This document shows positions 20,219 to 20,378 of a stretch of DNA of 20,378 nt, in pieces. Position numbers and translations under genes: made by a program. The stretch is taken from the IMG/VR virus record IMGVR_UViG_3300037672_001842, positions 1 through 20,378 of that record; one strand, written 5' to 3'. The stretch comes from a virus. The notes under the pieces were generated by a model. The model worked only from the letters and a program-made list of their open reading frames with translations. It made no database searches and had not been told where the DNA came from. Numbering within the stretch: the first letter of the stretch is position 1; each line of letters opens with the position of its first letter.

Positions 20219-20378
20219 ATGAGTAAAGATTGGGTACAAGATATCAATAAAATGCATGAGAAATATGGCGTACGTCCTGTAGTTGAAAAAATGGACAGAT
20301 TGGACTTACGCACATTTCTAAATTTCAGAGTAAAATTCCTCAATGAAGAATTAGACGAAACTAAGCTAGCTGCAAATA
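20219..20378 (+). CDS. MazG-like / phosphoribosyl-ATP pyrophosphohydrolase-like protein, N-terminal part
   Basis: The frame opens at ATG 20219 and runs off the window after 53 codons. The sequence starts MSKDWVQDINKMHEKYGVRP, then LRTFLNFRVKFLNEELDET. The FLNEELDET helix is the EExxE-like metal-binding start of all-alpha NTP pyrophosphohydrolases, and the DWVQDINKMHEKYG opening is typical of the phage group annotated as phosphoribosyl-ATP pyrophosphohydrolase-like or MazG-like. It probably hydrolyses (d)NTPs. It has its own early promoter. The rest of the active site (second E-x-x-D helix) lies outside the window. Confidence 0.72.
   Translation, partial: MSKDWVQDINKMHEKYGVRPVVEKMDRLDLRTFLNFRVKFLNEELDETKLAAN

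Noticed and set aside
1-20378. CRISPR arrays, insertion sequences, integrase, homing endonucleases or introns
   Set aside because: No spaced direct repeats, transposase or homing-endonuclease motifs seen; all core genes are uninterrupted and intact. The window is a standard lytic T4-like core.

Overview
The window is a compact, AT-rich stretch from the genome of a T4-like (Straboviridae/Kyanoviridae-type) contractile-tailed phage. Every gene is on the + strand, and the gene order is the conserved T4-superfamily core in the arrangement seen in marine T4-like phages: tail sheath (partial) - tail tube - portal - core proteins - prohead protease - scaffold - major capsid - uvsY - uvsW - late sigma (gp55) - gp47 - gp46 - clamp (gp45) - clamp loader (gp44/gp62) - regA - hsp20 - DNA polymerase (gp43). 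The Hsp20 gene inside the replication cluster and the MazG-like gene starting at the right edge suggest a marine phage. No photosynthesis gene is present, so the host (cyanobacterium, SAR11 or another marine bacterium) cannot be fixed from this window.

Region 1 (1-7002) is the structural block. It holds the sheath C-terminus, tube gp19, a strong terminator, portal gp20, two small unrecognised proteins (the first probably a prohead core component), protease gp21, an unusually long and very acidic scaffold gp22, a short major capsid protein gp23, a second strong terminator, and a small protein that looks like a second tail-tube-fold protein. Sites of the type cut by gp21, (L/I)-x-E followed by G or A, can be seen in gp21, gp22, gp23 and the 135-aa protein, so these probably mature together.

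Region 2 (7019-12905) is recombination and late transcription: UvsY and UvsW (translationally coupled), a 155-aa unknown, a possible 45-aa overlapping gene, gp55, and the Mre11/Rad50-like pair gp47/gp46. Region 3 (12906-20378) is replication and nucleotide metabolism: a long structured leader, a small dATP/dGTP diphosphohydrolase-family protein, gp45, two unknowns, tRNA-Thr(UGU) and tRNA-Asn(GUU), gp44, gp62, a previously easy-to-miss 30-aa cationic membrane microprotein, an 83-aa unknown, RegA, Hsp20, a 13-bp terminator, DNA polymerase gp43 and the start of a MazG-like pyrophosphohydrolase.

Two promoter classes stand out. T4 late-type TATAAATA boxes lie before gp20, the 135-aa core gene, the second tube-like gene, regA and hsp20, with AATAAATA variants before gp19 and uvsY. 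Sigma70-like early promoters of the form AGTATTTACA - about 17 nt - TATAATAT lie before gp55, the dNTP hydrolase, gp45, gp44, gp43 and the MazG-like gene. In most cases the -10 element sits only 5-14 nt before the ATG, so the predicted transcripts are leaderless or nearly so. The two exceptions, the dNTP hydrolase and hsp20, have leaders of about 80-100 nt with perfect hairpins. The tail tube and capsid genes share a nearly identical purine-rich leader. These regulatory patterns, the microprotein and the second tube-like protein are the most interesting parts of an otherwise orthodox T4-like core region. There is no gene-free stretch over 300 bases; the largest, about 210 bases around the tRNAs and about 139 bases before the dNTP hydrolase, are described below.
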